A stretch of DNA of 64,000 bases from Mangrovibacterium diazotrophicum (GTDB lineage: Bacteria; Bacteroidota; Bacteroidia; Bacteroidales; Prolixibacteraceae), in contig NZ_RAPN01000002.1 in the NCBI RefSeq assembly GCF_003610535.1, positions 62,001 through 126,000 of the forward strand, in the 5' to 3' direction. Both the position numbers and the translations under genes were made by a program. The notes below the pieces were generated by a model. It worked only from the letters and a program-made list of their open reading frames with translations, ran no database searches and was not told the DNA's origin. Below are positions 1-8,572 of the stretch, piece by piece; within the stretch, counting starts at the first letter, position 1; every line of letters starts with the position of its first letter.

Positions 1-298
1 GATTTTAGCTGATGGCCAAATACAGGTGAGTAAAGAGATCGATGTTACCTCTGAAATCTCCTGGAAAAACAATATCTTCCTGTTTACAGCAATGCCGCTT
101 CGCCAAGTGTTTAAAGAAATTGAACGGCAATATGCAGTGACAATTGAAATGGAAGCACCGGTTCACCAGTTGTACACCGGTAATTTTAACCGCGCTTCGA
201 AAATTGAAGACGTACTCAGCTTTGTTTGCCCCGCAGCAGGCTTGAAGTTTGAGAAGAAATCAGCCGATGTTTATATTATCAGCCCGGATTTGGAATGA
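1..298 (+). CDS. FecR-family anti-sigma factor, C-terminal part (5' end outside window)
   Basis: The reading frame is open to the left edge, so only about 98 C-terminal residues are present. They match the small C-terminal domain of Bacteroidota FecR proteins (DUF4974): a strand-helix stretch around 'MPLRQVFKEIERQY', then 'YTGNFNRASKIEDVLSFV' and a final 'DVYIISPD' strand. In this family the periplasmic part senses the STN domain of a partner TonB-dependent receptor and controls a cytoplasmic ECF sigma factor, which should lie just left of the window. The stop codon overlaps the ATG of the next gene (ATGA), indicating translational coupling. The family call is firm; the ligand is unknown. Confidence 0.85.
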   Translation, partial: ILADGQIQVSKEIDVTSEISWKNNIFLFTAMPLRQVFKEIERQYAVTIEMEAPVHQLYTGNFNRASKIEDVLSFVCPAAGLKFEKKSADVYIISPDLE

Positions 299-2901
299 TC
301 AGGAAAGCCCTTTGGATAGTTTTATTCATGCAGGCTCTATCAGGATTCGCGCAACCTGTAACGTCTGTGAAACTGGATGTAAAAGACAAGCCACTGAACA
401 TGGTTTTACACCAGTTACGCGACAATTACGGATTCCAGTTATCCTACACCGAAAACCAATTGGCCCGGTATAAAGTCACTGTCAACCAAACATTCCAAAG
501 TCACGAAGAGACGCTTGAGTATTTGCTGAAAGATTTGCCCTTCAAACTGAAAAAATCCGGCGACGTCTTTATTATCATTCCCCTAAAAATTGAAGAAGAT
601 CCGCCCGGGCAGCAGGAAGTGTATATTTCCGGTCAGATATTGGAGAGCGGAACGTGGGAGCCACTCTCCTATTCGAACATTATCATCAACAAAAAACAAC
701 TGGTTGCCGACGTAACCGGTTCGTTTAATTTTATAGCCTCTGCCGACAGTTCGTTTCATGTGCAAATATCTCACCTGGGGTATTTTGTGTACGACACGGT
801 GCTATACGCTGGTATTAATCAGAAGTTTATGCTAAAACCGTCGGTTCTTCCCTTGCCCGAAATAAAGGTCGAAAACAACCTGATAGACCATTCAACACAA
901 ATTGGAGCAGCTGCAGGTAATATGAAAATCAATCATAACATTGCCCGTTTTCTCCCCGGACAGGGAGACAACTCAATTTTCAACCTGCTGCGATTAATGC
1001 CGGGGATCCAGGCTTCGAACGAGCAAAATGCCGATTTGCAGATTTCGGGAAGCCCCGAGGGACAAAGCTTGATTACCTTTGACGGATTCACCCTGTTTGG
1101 GCTGAAAAACTACAACAACAATATCAGCATTGTCAACCCTTTTTTGGTTAAAAACATCGAGATTTACCAGGGAGGATTTCAAGCACAGTACGGTAGTCGT
1201 GTTGGTGGACTGGTTCAGATAACGGGCAAAAACGGGAACCTCCAGAAGCCAACATTCAGTTTTAACGTGAATACAACTACGCTGAACGGGATGGCGGAAA
1301 TTCCGTTGTTTAAAAAGTCCTCTTTCGTGGTTGCTTATCGTCAAACCTACTACAACCTCTACAACTCGGACAACTTTAACATTTATGCGCCAACGCATTC
1401 AAAATCAAAAGTTGAAGACGACAAAAGTAGTTTCAAGAGCGGCGAGAACAGCATCAATGTCTACCCCGACAATTACCGTTATCGCGACTTCAACACCAAG
1501 TACACCATCAACTTAAGTGACAACGACCAGCTCGCTTTTAGCTTTTATTTGGGTGGAGATAAGTACCGGCTGAATACCAGTAAAGATCTGAATTCACAAT
1601 CCCAAACGGGTGATAATTCCTACCAGGTTGATTTATCGGATCGCGAACGAAATTCACAAAATGGTTTTTCAACCTTTTACAGCAAGAATTGGAGCAAAGC
1701 TCTGAACTCCCAATTTACGTTTTCAACCTCCGACTATTCGCGCGAAGCCTTTCAATCGATCGTTGGTCGGCCTGGCGATTCCACCAACGTGGACAGCCAG
1801 GATGACATGGAATACTCGAACTCGGCCGGCGAATACAGCCTGAGAAACGAGAACAGATTAACACAAAAAAACGGGAAAGAACTGAAATTCGGTGTCGGCT
1901 TTTATGCCAACCGCGCCAGTCTTGTCAACATTAACAACTACGGAGACACACTGACTTTCAACAACAAACAGCGCTACCACAACACGCATTATTTCGCTTT
2001 TGTGCAGGAGCACTTGCCGGTTGGCGAAAAGCTGAAGGTTGATATTGGGATGCGATTCAACCTAAGTAACACGACCCATAAATTATACAATGAGCCACGA
2101 GTCAGTCTTCAGTATAAATTGACAGACAACCTGAAGTTCAATGCTGCCTGGGGCCGTTATCACCAGTTTATGTATAAATTGGCTCACGTGGACCGCGATA
2201 ACAATTACACCTACTTTTGGGTCACCGGCGACGAATCGACCCCGGTGCTGAATTCGACCCAATATTTCGCCGGTCTAAACTATTACAAAAATAACCTGAC
2301 CATCAATGCTGAAGGATATTTTAAGCGAACCAAAAATTTGAGCCGCTTGATTTACGAGCAAGAGCCACTGCCAACACCGGGCGTTAATCCGACTTATATC
2401 ACCTACCTGGGAGGTGCGAAAGCTTATGGCATTAACACCTATGTCCGGAAAGACTTTGGCAAACAAGCACTTTGGGCCAGCTATACATGGAGCAAGGCTC
2501 TGGAACGTTTGGCTCCGGCCGGCATGCCTCTTCCTGAATGGGAACCGGCTATGCATGACCAGCGACATGAGGTAAAACTGGCAGCGCTACTCAATTACCG
2601 ACGTTTCTATTTCTCAACCGATTTTGTTTATGGTTCCGGATTGGAATTGATAAAAGATGCTTTCTCTGATGGAAATGCTAAAACGGATTATCAACGGCTG
2701 GACGTTGCATTGACCTACAAGCTAAACTGGAGCAAAACTCAAAGTGAGTTGGGGGTTTCTGTCTTGAATGTCTTTGACCGGGAGAACCTTTCTTACAACT
2801 TCCTGCGAAGCATTAACTTGTCGCCCGAGTACAACTCGGTGAAAGTTTATACCAATGCCGTTCCTTTCACCCCAACTATATTTTTCAAAATTGTATTCTA
2901 A
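295..2901 (+). CDS. TonB-dependent receptor with N-terminal STN domain
   Basis: An 868-residue outer-membrane receptor. Residues 1-20 form a signal peptide ending at 'GFAQ'. An STN (secretin/TonB short N-terminal) domain follows at about 25-95, a carboxypeptidase-regulatory-like beta domain at about 108-185, a plug at about 205-320 ('LLRLMPGIQASNEQN', 'YGSRVGGLVQI') and a beta-barrel ending in Phe ('FFKIVF'). STN-type receptors both import a ligand with TonB energy and signal to FecR. The gene starts inside the stop codon of the FecR gene. No SusD-like gene follows, so this is more likely a siderophore, metal-complex or peptide receptor than a glycan importer. The substrate cannot be read from the sequence. 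Confidence 0.9.
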   Translation: MIRKALWIVLFMQALSGFAQPVTSVKLDVKDKPLNMVLHQLRDNYGFQLSYTENQLARYKVTVNQTFQSHEETLEYLLKDLPFKLKKSGDVFIIIPLKIEEDPPGQQEVYISGQILESGTWEPLSYSNIIINKKQLVADVTGSFNFIASADSSFHVQISHLGYFVYDTVLYAGINQKFMLKPSVLPLPEIKVENNLIDHSTQIGAAAGNMKINHNIARFLPGQGDNSIFNLLRLMPGIQASNEQNADLQISGSPEGQSLITFDGFTLFGLKNYNNNISIVNPFLVKNIEIYQGGFQAQYGSRVGGLVQITGKNGNLQKPTFSFNVNTTTLNGMAEIPLFKKSSFVVAYRQTYYNLYNSDNFNIYAPTHSKSKVEDDKSSFKSGENSINVYPDNYRYRDFNTKYTINLSDNDQLAFSFYLGGDKYRLNTSKDLNSQSQTGDNSYQVDLSDRERNSQNGFSTFYSKNWSKALNSQFTFSTSDYSREAFQSIVGRPGDSTNVDSQDDMEYSNSAGEYSLRNENRLTQKNGKELKFGVGFYANRASLVNINNYGDTLTFNNKQRYHNTHYFAFVQEHLPVGEKLKVDIGMRFNLSNTTHKLYNEPRVSLQYKLTDNLKFNAAWGRYHQFMYKLAHVDRDNNYTYFWVTGDESTPVLNSTQYFAGLNYYKNNLTINAEGYFKRTKNLSRLIYEQEPLPTPGVNPTYITYLGGAKAYGINTYVRKDFGKQALWASYTWSKALERLAPAGMPLPEWEPAMHDQRHEVKLAALLNYRRFYFSTDFVYGSGLELIKDAFSDGNAKTDYQRLDVALTYKLNWSKTQSELGVSVLNVFDRENLSYNFLRSINLSPEYNSVKVYTNAVPFTPTIFFKIVF

Positions 2902-2906
2902 AAAAA

Positions 2907-3316
2907 TGCAGACCTGTAAGCCGGGTTCTGTACTCAACCGAAGCTGAGCTTCTATCATTTATCTGGCCGCAACATTGCTGTTACGATCTAGCAACCTACC
3001 CCTCACGACTCCCGAACAAGTTCGAGACTGCCCCAAAGGACAGAACAGGGCGGGCAACCCTGCCGGCATAATGCCAACCGTGATATATTTGGTCTTGCAA
3101 CCCATGATGCGTACGGCTTCCGAAGTCGCCTCCGGAACCGGTGAGCTCTTACCTCACCTTTTCACCCTTATCCCGATACGAGATCGGGACGGTTATTTTC
3201 TGTTACGCTGAAACAAGCTTTCACCCGTCTTCCCGTTAGGAAGCATGGCGCCCTGCGTTGCCCGGACTTTCCTCAATCCCAACACAAGATCGGGACAGCG
3301 ATAGAACGGTCTGCGG
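2907..3316 (-). ncRNA. rnpB: RNase P RNA, bacterial class A
   Basis: Read on the minus strand, the 5' part carries the conserved GAGGAAAGTCCGGGC block and the 3' end carries CAGAACCCGGCTTACAG, both hallmarks of bacterial RNase P RNA. The ends pair as helix P1 (GCAGACC at about 3314-3308 with GGTCTGC at 2914-2908), which sets the boundaries and a length near 410 nt. It is the catalytic subunit that matures tRNA 5' ends. Seven T residues directly follow P1 on the minus strand and overlap the stop codon of the convergent receptor gene. A TATCTTTG promoter box lies just upstream. Apparent small reading frames across this interval are not genes. Confidence 0.95.
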
Positions 3317-3318
3317 CG

Positions 3319-3326
3319 CAAAGATA
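3319..3326 (-). promoter_or_regulatory. Bacteroidota -7 box for rnpB
   Basis: TATCTTTG on the minus strand matches the TAnnTTTG consensus of the Bacteroidota primary sigma factor. It sits about 3-5 nt before the deduced RNA 5' end. No clear TTG -33 element is seen 19-21 nt upstream. Confidence 0.6.
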
Positions 3327-3390
3327 GCAATGTAAACGGATATTTTCAGCGGATTTAGATGAAGCAAGTAGTTCGCAATCTTTCGACTTT

Positions 3391-4335
3391 CTACTTTTGA
3401 CTTTCATACAATTGACCTTGCCAGGTATCCCTTTCTGCAAGCCGCTTTTCGAGTTTCGCTACAAATTCGAAGTTTTTCAATCCCCATTTGGGAGCGATGA
3501 GCAAATCCTTCGGAGCCTGGCTGATGAAACGCTCAAGGATGATATTCGGATTCAGCAGTTCCAGGTAATCCACCACCAAATCGATGTATTCGTCTACTGT
3601 AAACAGTTCAAAATCTTCCGGCCGATTCGCATATTCAACCGCCATTCGCGTTCCGCGATGAATCTGTAATTGGTGTAATTTCAGATTTTCAACCGGTAGT
3701 TTCGAAATCTCCCGCGCTTGTTCCAGAAAATCGGAACGGTTTTCACCCGGCAGGCCCAAAATCAAATGCGCGCAATTATGGATCCCCCGGCGGGCAGTTT
3801 CGTTAATAGCCCATTGGGCCGCTGCAAAATCGTGCCCGCGATTGATCCGCTCCAGTGTTTCATCCTTCACCGACTCTACACCAAACTCAACCATCACGTA
3901 ATACTTTTGCGACAGTTCCTGCAAATAATCAAGCACTTCCGGAGTTACACAATCCGGACGCGTTCCAATCACTAGGCCAATTACCTTTTCCACGGCAAGC
4001 GCTTCTTCATAACGCTCCTTCAGTACAGTAACATCAGCATAAGTATTCGAGTAAGCCTGAAAATAGGCCAGGAATTGCATCGACTGGTATTTCTTCGCAA
4101 AGAACTCGATTCCCTGATTTAACTGCTCTGTAATACTTTTTTCGAGTTTGCAGTAATCCGGTTTGAAGGTTTTGTTGTTACAATAGGAACACCCGTTCAA
4201 TGCTTTTCGTCCATCGCGGTTCGGGCAGGTAAAACCTGCATCAACCGATACCTTCTGAACCCGCTCGTTGAATTTCGATTTAAAGTAGGTCGGAAAATCA
4301 TTGTAACGGCGATTGTGTTTCCAGGGAAATTGCAT
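3391..4335 (-). CDS. TIGR01212-family radical SAM protein (YhcC-like)
   Basis: A 314-residue protein with a radical SAM [4Fe-4S] site in the Elp3-like spacing: 'CPNRDGRKALNGCSYC' at about residues 38-53, supplying three Cys in a CX9CX2C-type arrangement typical of this family rather than CX3CX2C. Downstream are 'FQAYSNTYAD', 'GTRPDC' and 'LGLPGE', which are characteristic of the YhcC/TIGR01212 group. The length matches the family. The biological reaction of the family is not established. The gene stands alone, divergent from the DUF4301 gene, with a 220-bp shared upstream region. Confidence 0.9.
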   Translation of the reverse strand: MQFPWKHNRRYNDFPTYFKSKFNERVQKVSVDAGFTCPNRDGRKALNGCSYCNNKTFKPDYCKLEKSITEQLNQGIEFFAKKYQSMQFLAYFQAYSNTYADVTVLKERYEEALAVEKVIGLVIGTRPDCVTPEVLDYLQELSQKYYVMVEFGVESVKDETLERINRGHDFAAAQWAINETARRGIHNCAHLILGLPGENRSDFLEQAREISKLPVENLKLHQLQIHRGTRMAVEYANRPEDFELFTVDEYIDLVVDYLELLNPNIILERFISQAPKDLLIAPKWGLKNFEFVAKLEKRLAERDTWQGQLYESQK

Positions 4336-4559
4336 GGCTTGTTTTTTGCTGTTTGAAAGGGGGCAAAAATAACAATAATCTTCAGGACTTTAGAACCGGG
4401 ATTGAAACAAAAAATGAATGCAATTTGCCTTTCAAAGTGGCTTTGTGCGCAGATAGCTTATCAACAAATGTTGAAAACTTTCAGCCCACTCCGCCCGAAC
4501 AGCCCCGTTTTTGTGAATTCTATTTGTTTAACTTTATACTAACTCCAAAACAAGAAAAT

Positions 4560-6095
4560 ATGTTTACTGAAAAAGATCACGCAGATATTGAGAAAAGAGG
4601 CAGTAATACTTTAACAGTCAAACAACAAATCGAAAACTTCATTAGTGGTTTTCCATTTTTACAAGTTATAAAACCAGCTACAGTCGGCGATGGAATCATT
4701 CAATTATCTGACGCCGAAACAGTCGAAAACGTTAAGCATTTCGAGGATAGTACAGCCGCAGGTGCGTCAATTCTGAAGTTTGTTCCGGCCTCCGGAGCAG
4801 CCAGTCGCATGTTCAAGTCGCTGTATTCAGCCAAGGACGATCTGGAAGCTGGTGTTCCCGAATCTGAAGTAAAAAGCAAGAAGGATATCCAGTATTTTTT
4901 CGACAATCTGACGAAATTTGCATTCTACGAAGACCTGAAAAAAATAGCAGGAAAAGCACCCGAAGAGCTCCCTGCGGTAGAAGTTTTGACCTTGGTTTTA
5001 ACCGAAACCGGACTGAATTACGGCAATTTACCGAAAGGTTTACTTAAATTTCACAATTACACCGATGGCAACCGCACTTCGTTCGAAGAGCACTGCGTTG
5101 AAGGTGCATTGTACGCCAAGAAAAACGACGGTAACATTGCTATTCATTTCACGGTTTCTCCCGAACACCAACCAAAATTCGAAGAACATTTGGCCGAAAT
5201 TCAGGCCAAATACGAAAAAGAATTCGATGCCAGCTATTCCATCTCGTTCAGTCAGCAAAAACCATCGACTGACACGATTGCAGTTAGCCCGGACAATTCG
5301 CCTTTCCGCAACGACGACGGCACACTGCTGTTCCGTCCCGGTGGCCACGGCGCGTTGCTGGCAAACCTTGGAGAATTGGATGCCGACATCGTATTTATTA
5401 AAAATATTGACAACGTGGTTCCCGACTACATGAAGCCGGAAACCGTTAAATACAAAAAAGCACTGGGTGGTTTGTTGCTGAATCTGCAAAAGAAAATATT
5501 CAGCTACCAGGAAATTTTCGACACGCATCATTATTATGCGCTCGACAGTATTTTCTTTTCAGAAGCGGCGAGTTTCCTGGAAAACGTACTGAACGTGCAA
5601 CCACCGTCTCCTCAATATTACACCGAGAAAGAAGAACTCTACTATTACCTGAAAAACAAATTTAACCGCCCGATCCGGATCTGTGGTATGGTCCGTAACG
5701 AGGGAGAACCAGGCGGGGGACCGTTCTGGGCTAAAAACAGCGATGATTCGGTTTCGCTACAGGTAGTGGAAAGCTCGCAGATTGATTTCGACAATCCGGA
5801 GCAAAAACAGTTAGTCGACTCGGCCACCCACTTCAACCCCGTTGATTTGGTGTGCGCATTCAAAAATTACAAAGGAGAAAAATTTGATCTGTCCGAATTT
5901 GTAGATCCGGCAACTGGATTTATTTCCAAAAAATCGCAAAACGGTAAAGAACTAAAAGCACAGGAATTGCCCGGTCTATGGAACGGAGCCATGGCTGATT
6001 GGAACACGCTATTTGTGGAAGTTTCAATCCAAACCTTCAATCCGGTTAAGACTGTTAACGACCTTTTACGAAAAGAGCATCAACCGGAAGGATAG
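4560..6095 (+). CDS. DUF4301 family protein, possible nucleotidyltransferase-like fold
   Basis: A 511-residue cytosolic protein of the Bacteroidota family DUF4301; I recognise the family but no proven function. The start at 4560 is preferred because the 69 upstream in-frame codons read as non-coding (poly-Asn, low-complexity) and the conserved part begins with 'MFTEKDHADIEKRG'. Two segments recall UDP-sugar pyrophosphorylases: a nucleotide-loop-like 'FVPASGAASRMFK' (residues 74-86) and 'GGHGALLANLGELD' (from 261), followed by 'VFIKNIDNV'. That resemblance is my inference from motifs. It is monocistronic: the next gene has its own promoter box after a short gap. Confidence 0.8.
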   Translation: MFTEKDHADIEKRGSNTLTVKQQIENFISGFPFLQVIKPATVGDGIIQLSDAETVENVKHFEDSTAAGASILKFVPASGAASRMFKSLYSAKDDLEAGVPESEVKSKKDIQYFFDNLTKFAFYEDLKKIAGKAPEELPAVEVLTLVLTETGLNYGNLPKGLLKFHNYTDGNRTSFEEHCVEGALYAKKNDGNIAIHFTVSPEHQPKFEEHLAEIQAKYEKEFDASYSISFSQQKPSTDTIAVSPDNSPFRNDDGTLLFRPGGHGALLANLGELDADIVFIKNIDNVVPDYMKPETVKYKKALGGLLLNLQKKIFSYQEIFDTHHYYALDSIFFSEAASFLENVLNVQPPSPQYYTEKEELYYYLKNKFNRPIRICGMVRNEGEPGGGPFWAKNSDDSVSLQVVESSQIDFDNPEQKQLVDSATHFNPVDLVCAFKNYKGEKFDLSEFVDPATGFISKKSQNGKELKAQELPGLWNGAMADWNTLFVEVSIQTFNPVKTVNDLLRKEHQPEG

Positions 6096-6112
6096 GAATT
6101 CAAAACTATTTG

Positions 6113-6120
6113 TAAATTTG
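6113..6120 (+). promoter_or_regulatory. Bacteroidota -7 box for the TPR-comA pair
   Basis: TAAATTTG matches TAnnTTTG, 19 nt before the ATG of the TPR gene. The predicted transcript would have a leader of only about 10-15 nt. No good -33 TTG is visible. Confidence 0.45.
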
Positions 6121-6139
6121 CACCTGCAATTTTCTTTTT

Positions 6140-7558
6140 ATGGACGAAGACGCAAGGGATTATTTAGATAACGAAGAGATCGTAGAGGCTGTCACCCGAT
6201 TCCGGAAAATGATTAAAGAAAACCGATTCGAATACTTTGATGTGTTTGAATTTGAAGGGATTGTTGATTATTACCTGGATGAAGGAAAGATAAAAAAAGC
6301 ACTGCTTGCAGTCGAATGCGGACTTCAAATTCACCCTTCATCAGTAGCTCTTAAAATCAAGAAAGCTCAAATATTGCTGGTCGACGGTAAGTCGGAAGAG
6401 TGTCTCGAACTAATTCAGTTTGCTGAAGCAATCGAAGATACAAACCCGGATGTTTACCTGGTGAAAGGATCAGCTTTAATCATGCTCGGCATGGTCGAAG
6501 AAGCGATCGCTGCCTATGAAATGGCTGTTGAATACAACTCCGACGACAATGATGACCTGATGTACAACATTGGTGTAACATTGGGCCAAGCCGGCGAAGT
6601 TGACAAAGCGATTTCATTTTTGGAACGTGCTTTCGAAAATAACGCTCAAAACGAGTTGGTTTTATACGAGTTAGGGTATTATTACGATCGCGTTCAGGAT
6701 TTTACGAAGAGTATTGAGTTTTATAACAAATACCTGGATCTCGATCCCTTCAATGCATCCGTTTGGTACAATTTGGGGATCACGTTTAATCGGATCGGAG
6801 AGCACGACAAAGCTGTTGACGCCTACGATTACTCGATTGCGCTTCAGGAAGACTTTGACCAGGCGTATTTCAACAAAGCAAATGCGCTGTCGAACGCCAA
6901 TCGTTACGAAGAAGCGATCGGCTGTTACGAAGAATACCTGGAGCGAGACAAAGAGAATGATGATGCCTACTGTTATTTGGGTGAAAGTTATTTGAACCTG
7001 GAACAATACAGCGAAGCTTTGAGTAATTATCGCAAAGCAATTCGTTTAAATAAAAATAATTCGAACGCGTGGTATGGTTCCGGACTAATTATGTGGATGG
7101 AAGGTAAACTTTCAGAAGCATTGGTATTTTTGAAGAAAGCGCTTAAACTGGATGATGAAAATCCGGATTTCTGGTTGATGTATGGAAAAATCAATCATGA
7201 GTTGGATAAATTTGATCAGGCCGAAACAGCCTTTAAAAAGGCAACGGGTTTGGACCCTGACAACGCTGATGGCTGGATCTCATTTGCCGAATTGGAATAC
7301 GACCGCGGTAAATTGAACAGTTCAATTGAAATTCTGAAAAAAGCATCCAAAATTATTTCCGACGACCCGGCCATTAACTACCGGTTAACGGCTTACTTGC
7401 TGGAAAATAACGATGAATTATCCGCTACGGGCTACTTTGAAAAAGCCTTGGAGGTTGATTTCAACAACTACCGGATTTTGTTTGATTATTATCCGGAAGC
7501 GCTTCAAAATGAATCCATTAAAAAATTGATTAAAAAACACGAATCAACCAAATTATAA
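6140..7558 (+). CDS. Tetratricopeptide repeat protein
   Basis: A 472-residue acidic protein without signal peptide or membrane segment, built almost entirely of TPR helices (roughly ten or eleven 34-residue repeats from about residue 35 to 440). Typical repeat cores are 'AIAAYEMAVEYNSDD', 'SIEFYNKYLDLDPFNASVW', 'ALSNYRKAIRLNKNNSNAW' and 'AETAFKKATGLDPDNADGW'. TPR arrays are protein-binding scaffolds. The partner is unknown. The stop is 3 nt from the start of the phosphosulfolactate synthase homologue, so the two are almost certainly co-translated, which suggests a shared process. Confidence 0.85.
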   Translation: MDEDARDYLDNEEIVEAVTRFRKMIKENRFEYFDVFEFEGIVDYYLDEGKIKKALLAVECGLQIHPSSVALKIKKAQILLVDGKSEECLELIQFAEAIEDTNPDVYLVKGSALIMLGMVEEAIAAYEMAVEYNSDDNDDLMYNIGVTLGQAGEVDKAISFLERAFENNAQNELVLYELGYYYDRVQDFTKSIEFYNKYLDLDPFNASVWYNLGITFNRIGEHDKAVDAYDYSIALQEDFDQAYFNKANALSNANRYEEAIGCYEEYLERDKENDDAYCYLGESYLNLEQYSEALSNYRKAIRLNKNNSNAWYGSGLIMWMEGKLSEALVFLKKALKLDDENPDFWLMYGKINHELDKFDQAETAFKKATGLDPDNADGWISFAELEYDRGKLNSSIEILKKASKIISDDPAINYRLTAYLLENNDELSATGYFEKALEVDFNNYRILFDYYPEALQNESIKKLIKKHESTKL

Positions 7559-7561
7559 AAA

Positions 7562-8320
7562 ATGAATTTCAATTTGCCGTTTGTCCCTGAAAGACCTGAG
7601 AGACCGAGACAGTCAGGTCTTACAATGATGATGGACAAAGGATTATCTCTCCGGGAAGCAGAAAACTTCTGTGAAGTTTGTGCGGAATACACAGACCTTG
7701 TTAAATTAGGATTTGGTACAGGTTTATTGACTCCGAACGTAAAAGAAAAAATAAAAATCTATCAACAAGCCGGTCTTCGTCCCTACTTCGGCGGGACATT
7801 GTTCGAAGCGTTTATTGCCCGCGACATGCTGGACGATTACAAACGGTTCATCGCTGATGCAGGTGTCGAAACGGCTGAAGTTTCAGACGGTGTGTTGCCC
7901 ATTGAACATGGAAAAAAATGTGAATATATTGCTGATCTCGCGAAAGACTTCGTCGTACTTTCTGAAGTTGGAACGAAATTGAAAGGCAAAGAAATCACAA
8001 ACGAAGAATGGGTGAGCTGGATGTTATCGGAACTGGGAGCCGGTGCGTGGAAAGTAATTGCCGAAGCCCGCGAAAGCGGAAACATGGGAATTTACAACGA
8101 CGATGGTTCAGCCAACAGCGAACTGGTTTTGGATATCCGCAACCACATTGATCCGGACAAGATCCTATGGGAAGCACCTTTGAAAAACCAGCAAGTTTGG
8201 TTCATCAAGCTTTTGGGTCCCAATGTAAATTTGGGGAACATCGCCGAGAACGAAGTTATACCGTTGGAAACATTACGGAGAGGTTTGAGAGGCGATACGT
8301 TATTAAGCTTTTTACCCTGA
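7562..8320 (+). CDS. Phosphosulfolactate synthase family protein (ComA-like)
   Basis: A 252-residue TIM-barrel protein of the ComA family. The characterised archaeal and bacterial enzymes add sulfite to phosphoenolpyruvate to give (2R)-phospho-3-sulfolactate, the first step to sulfolactate and coenzyme M. Family features seen: 'RPRQSGLTMMMDKG' near the N-terminus, 'VKLGFGTG', 'YFGGTLFEA', 'VEVSDG'-like 'AEVSDGVLPI', 'VLSEVGTK', 'VIAEARESG' and 'LWEAPLK'. The length matches. No comB, comC or comDE homologue is nearby, so the product's fate is unclear; sulfonolipid or sulfolactate metabolism is possible. It is coupled to the TPR gene upstream and followed by a terminator. Confidence 0.85.
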   Translation: MNFNLPFVPERPERPRQSGLTMMMDKGLSLREAENFCEVCAEYTDLVKLGFGTGLLTPNVKEKIKIYQQAGLRPYFGGTLFEAFIARDMLDDYKRFIADAGVETAEVSDGVLPIEHGKKCEYIADLAKDFVVLSEVGTKLKGKEITNEEWVSWMLSELGAGAWKVIAEARESGNMGIYNDDGSANSELVLDIRNHIDPDKILWEAPLKNQQVWFIKLLGPNVNLGNIAENEVIPLETLRRGLRGDTLLSFLP

Positions 8321-8335
8321 TAGACAGACGATATC

Positions 8336-8359
8336 AATCCCCGCTTGTCGGGGATTTTT
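8336..8359 (+). terminator. Rho-independent terminator after the comA-like gene
   Basis: An 8-bp stem (AATCCCCG / CGGGGATT) with a 5-nt loop is followed by TTTC, 15 nt after the stop codon. Confidence 0.8.
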
Positions 8360-8546
8360 CATTTATAACGAATAAAATCGGCTGTTTTTCTAAAAAAATC
8401 GCATTTGGGGAAACCTATCCGGGCTTATATTGTTTTACCCATAGCAAATCAGAATTTACAGGGAAGAAAGGGTATAATCAACGTTAATATTGATATCTAT
8501 CAACTTTTTACAAGTGTATTGATATAACAACTTTGACACGGATTGT

Positions 8547-8554
8547 TAACTTTG
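8547..8554 (+). promoter_or_regulatory. -7 box upstream of the heme cluster
   Basis: TAACTTTG matches TAnnTTTG, 18 nt before the ATG of the small membrane protein that precedes hemA. It is the best visible promoter for this gene and perhaps for the whole heme operon, since only 49 bp separate the membrane protein from hemA. Confidence 0.5.
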
Positions 8555-8572
8555 TTTCAAAATCATAAAGAG

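Noticed and set aside
2975-3211. 78-codon plus-strand frame
   Set aside because: It lies wholly inside RNase P RNA, whose conserved blocks and P1 pairing explain the sequence.
4353-4559. 69-codon N-terminal extension of the DUF4301 protein
   Set aside because: Low-complexity translation, overlap with the divergent promoter region, and the conserved family start is at 4560.
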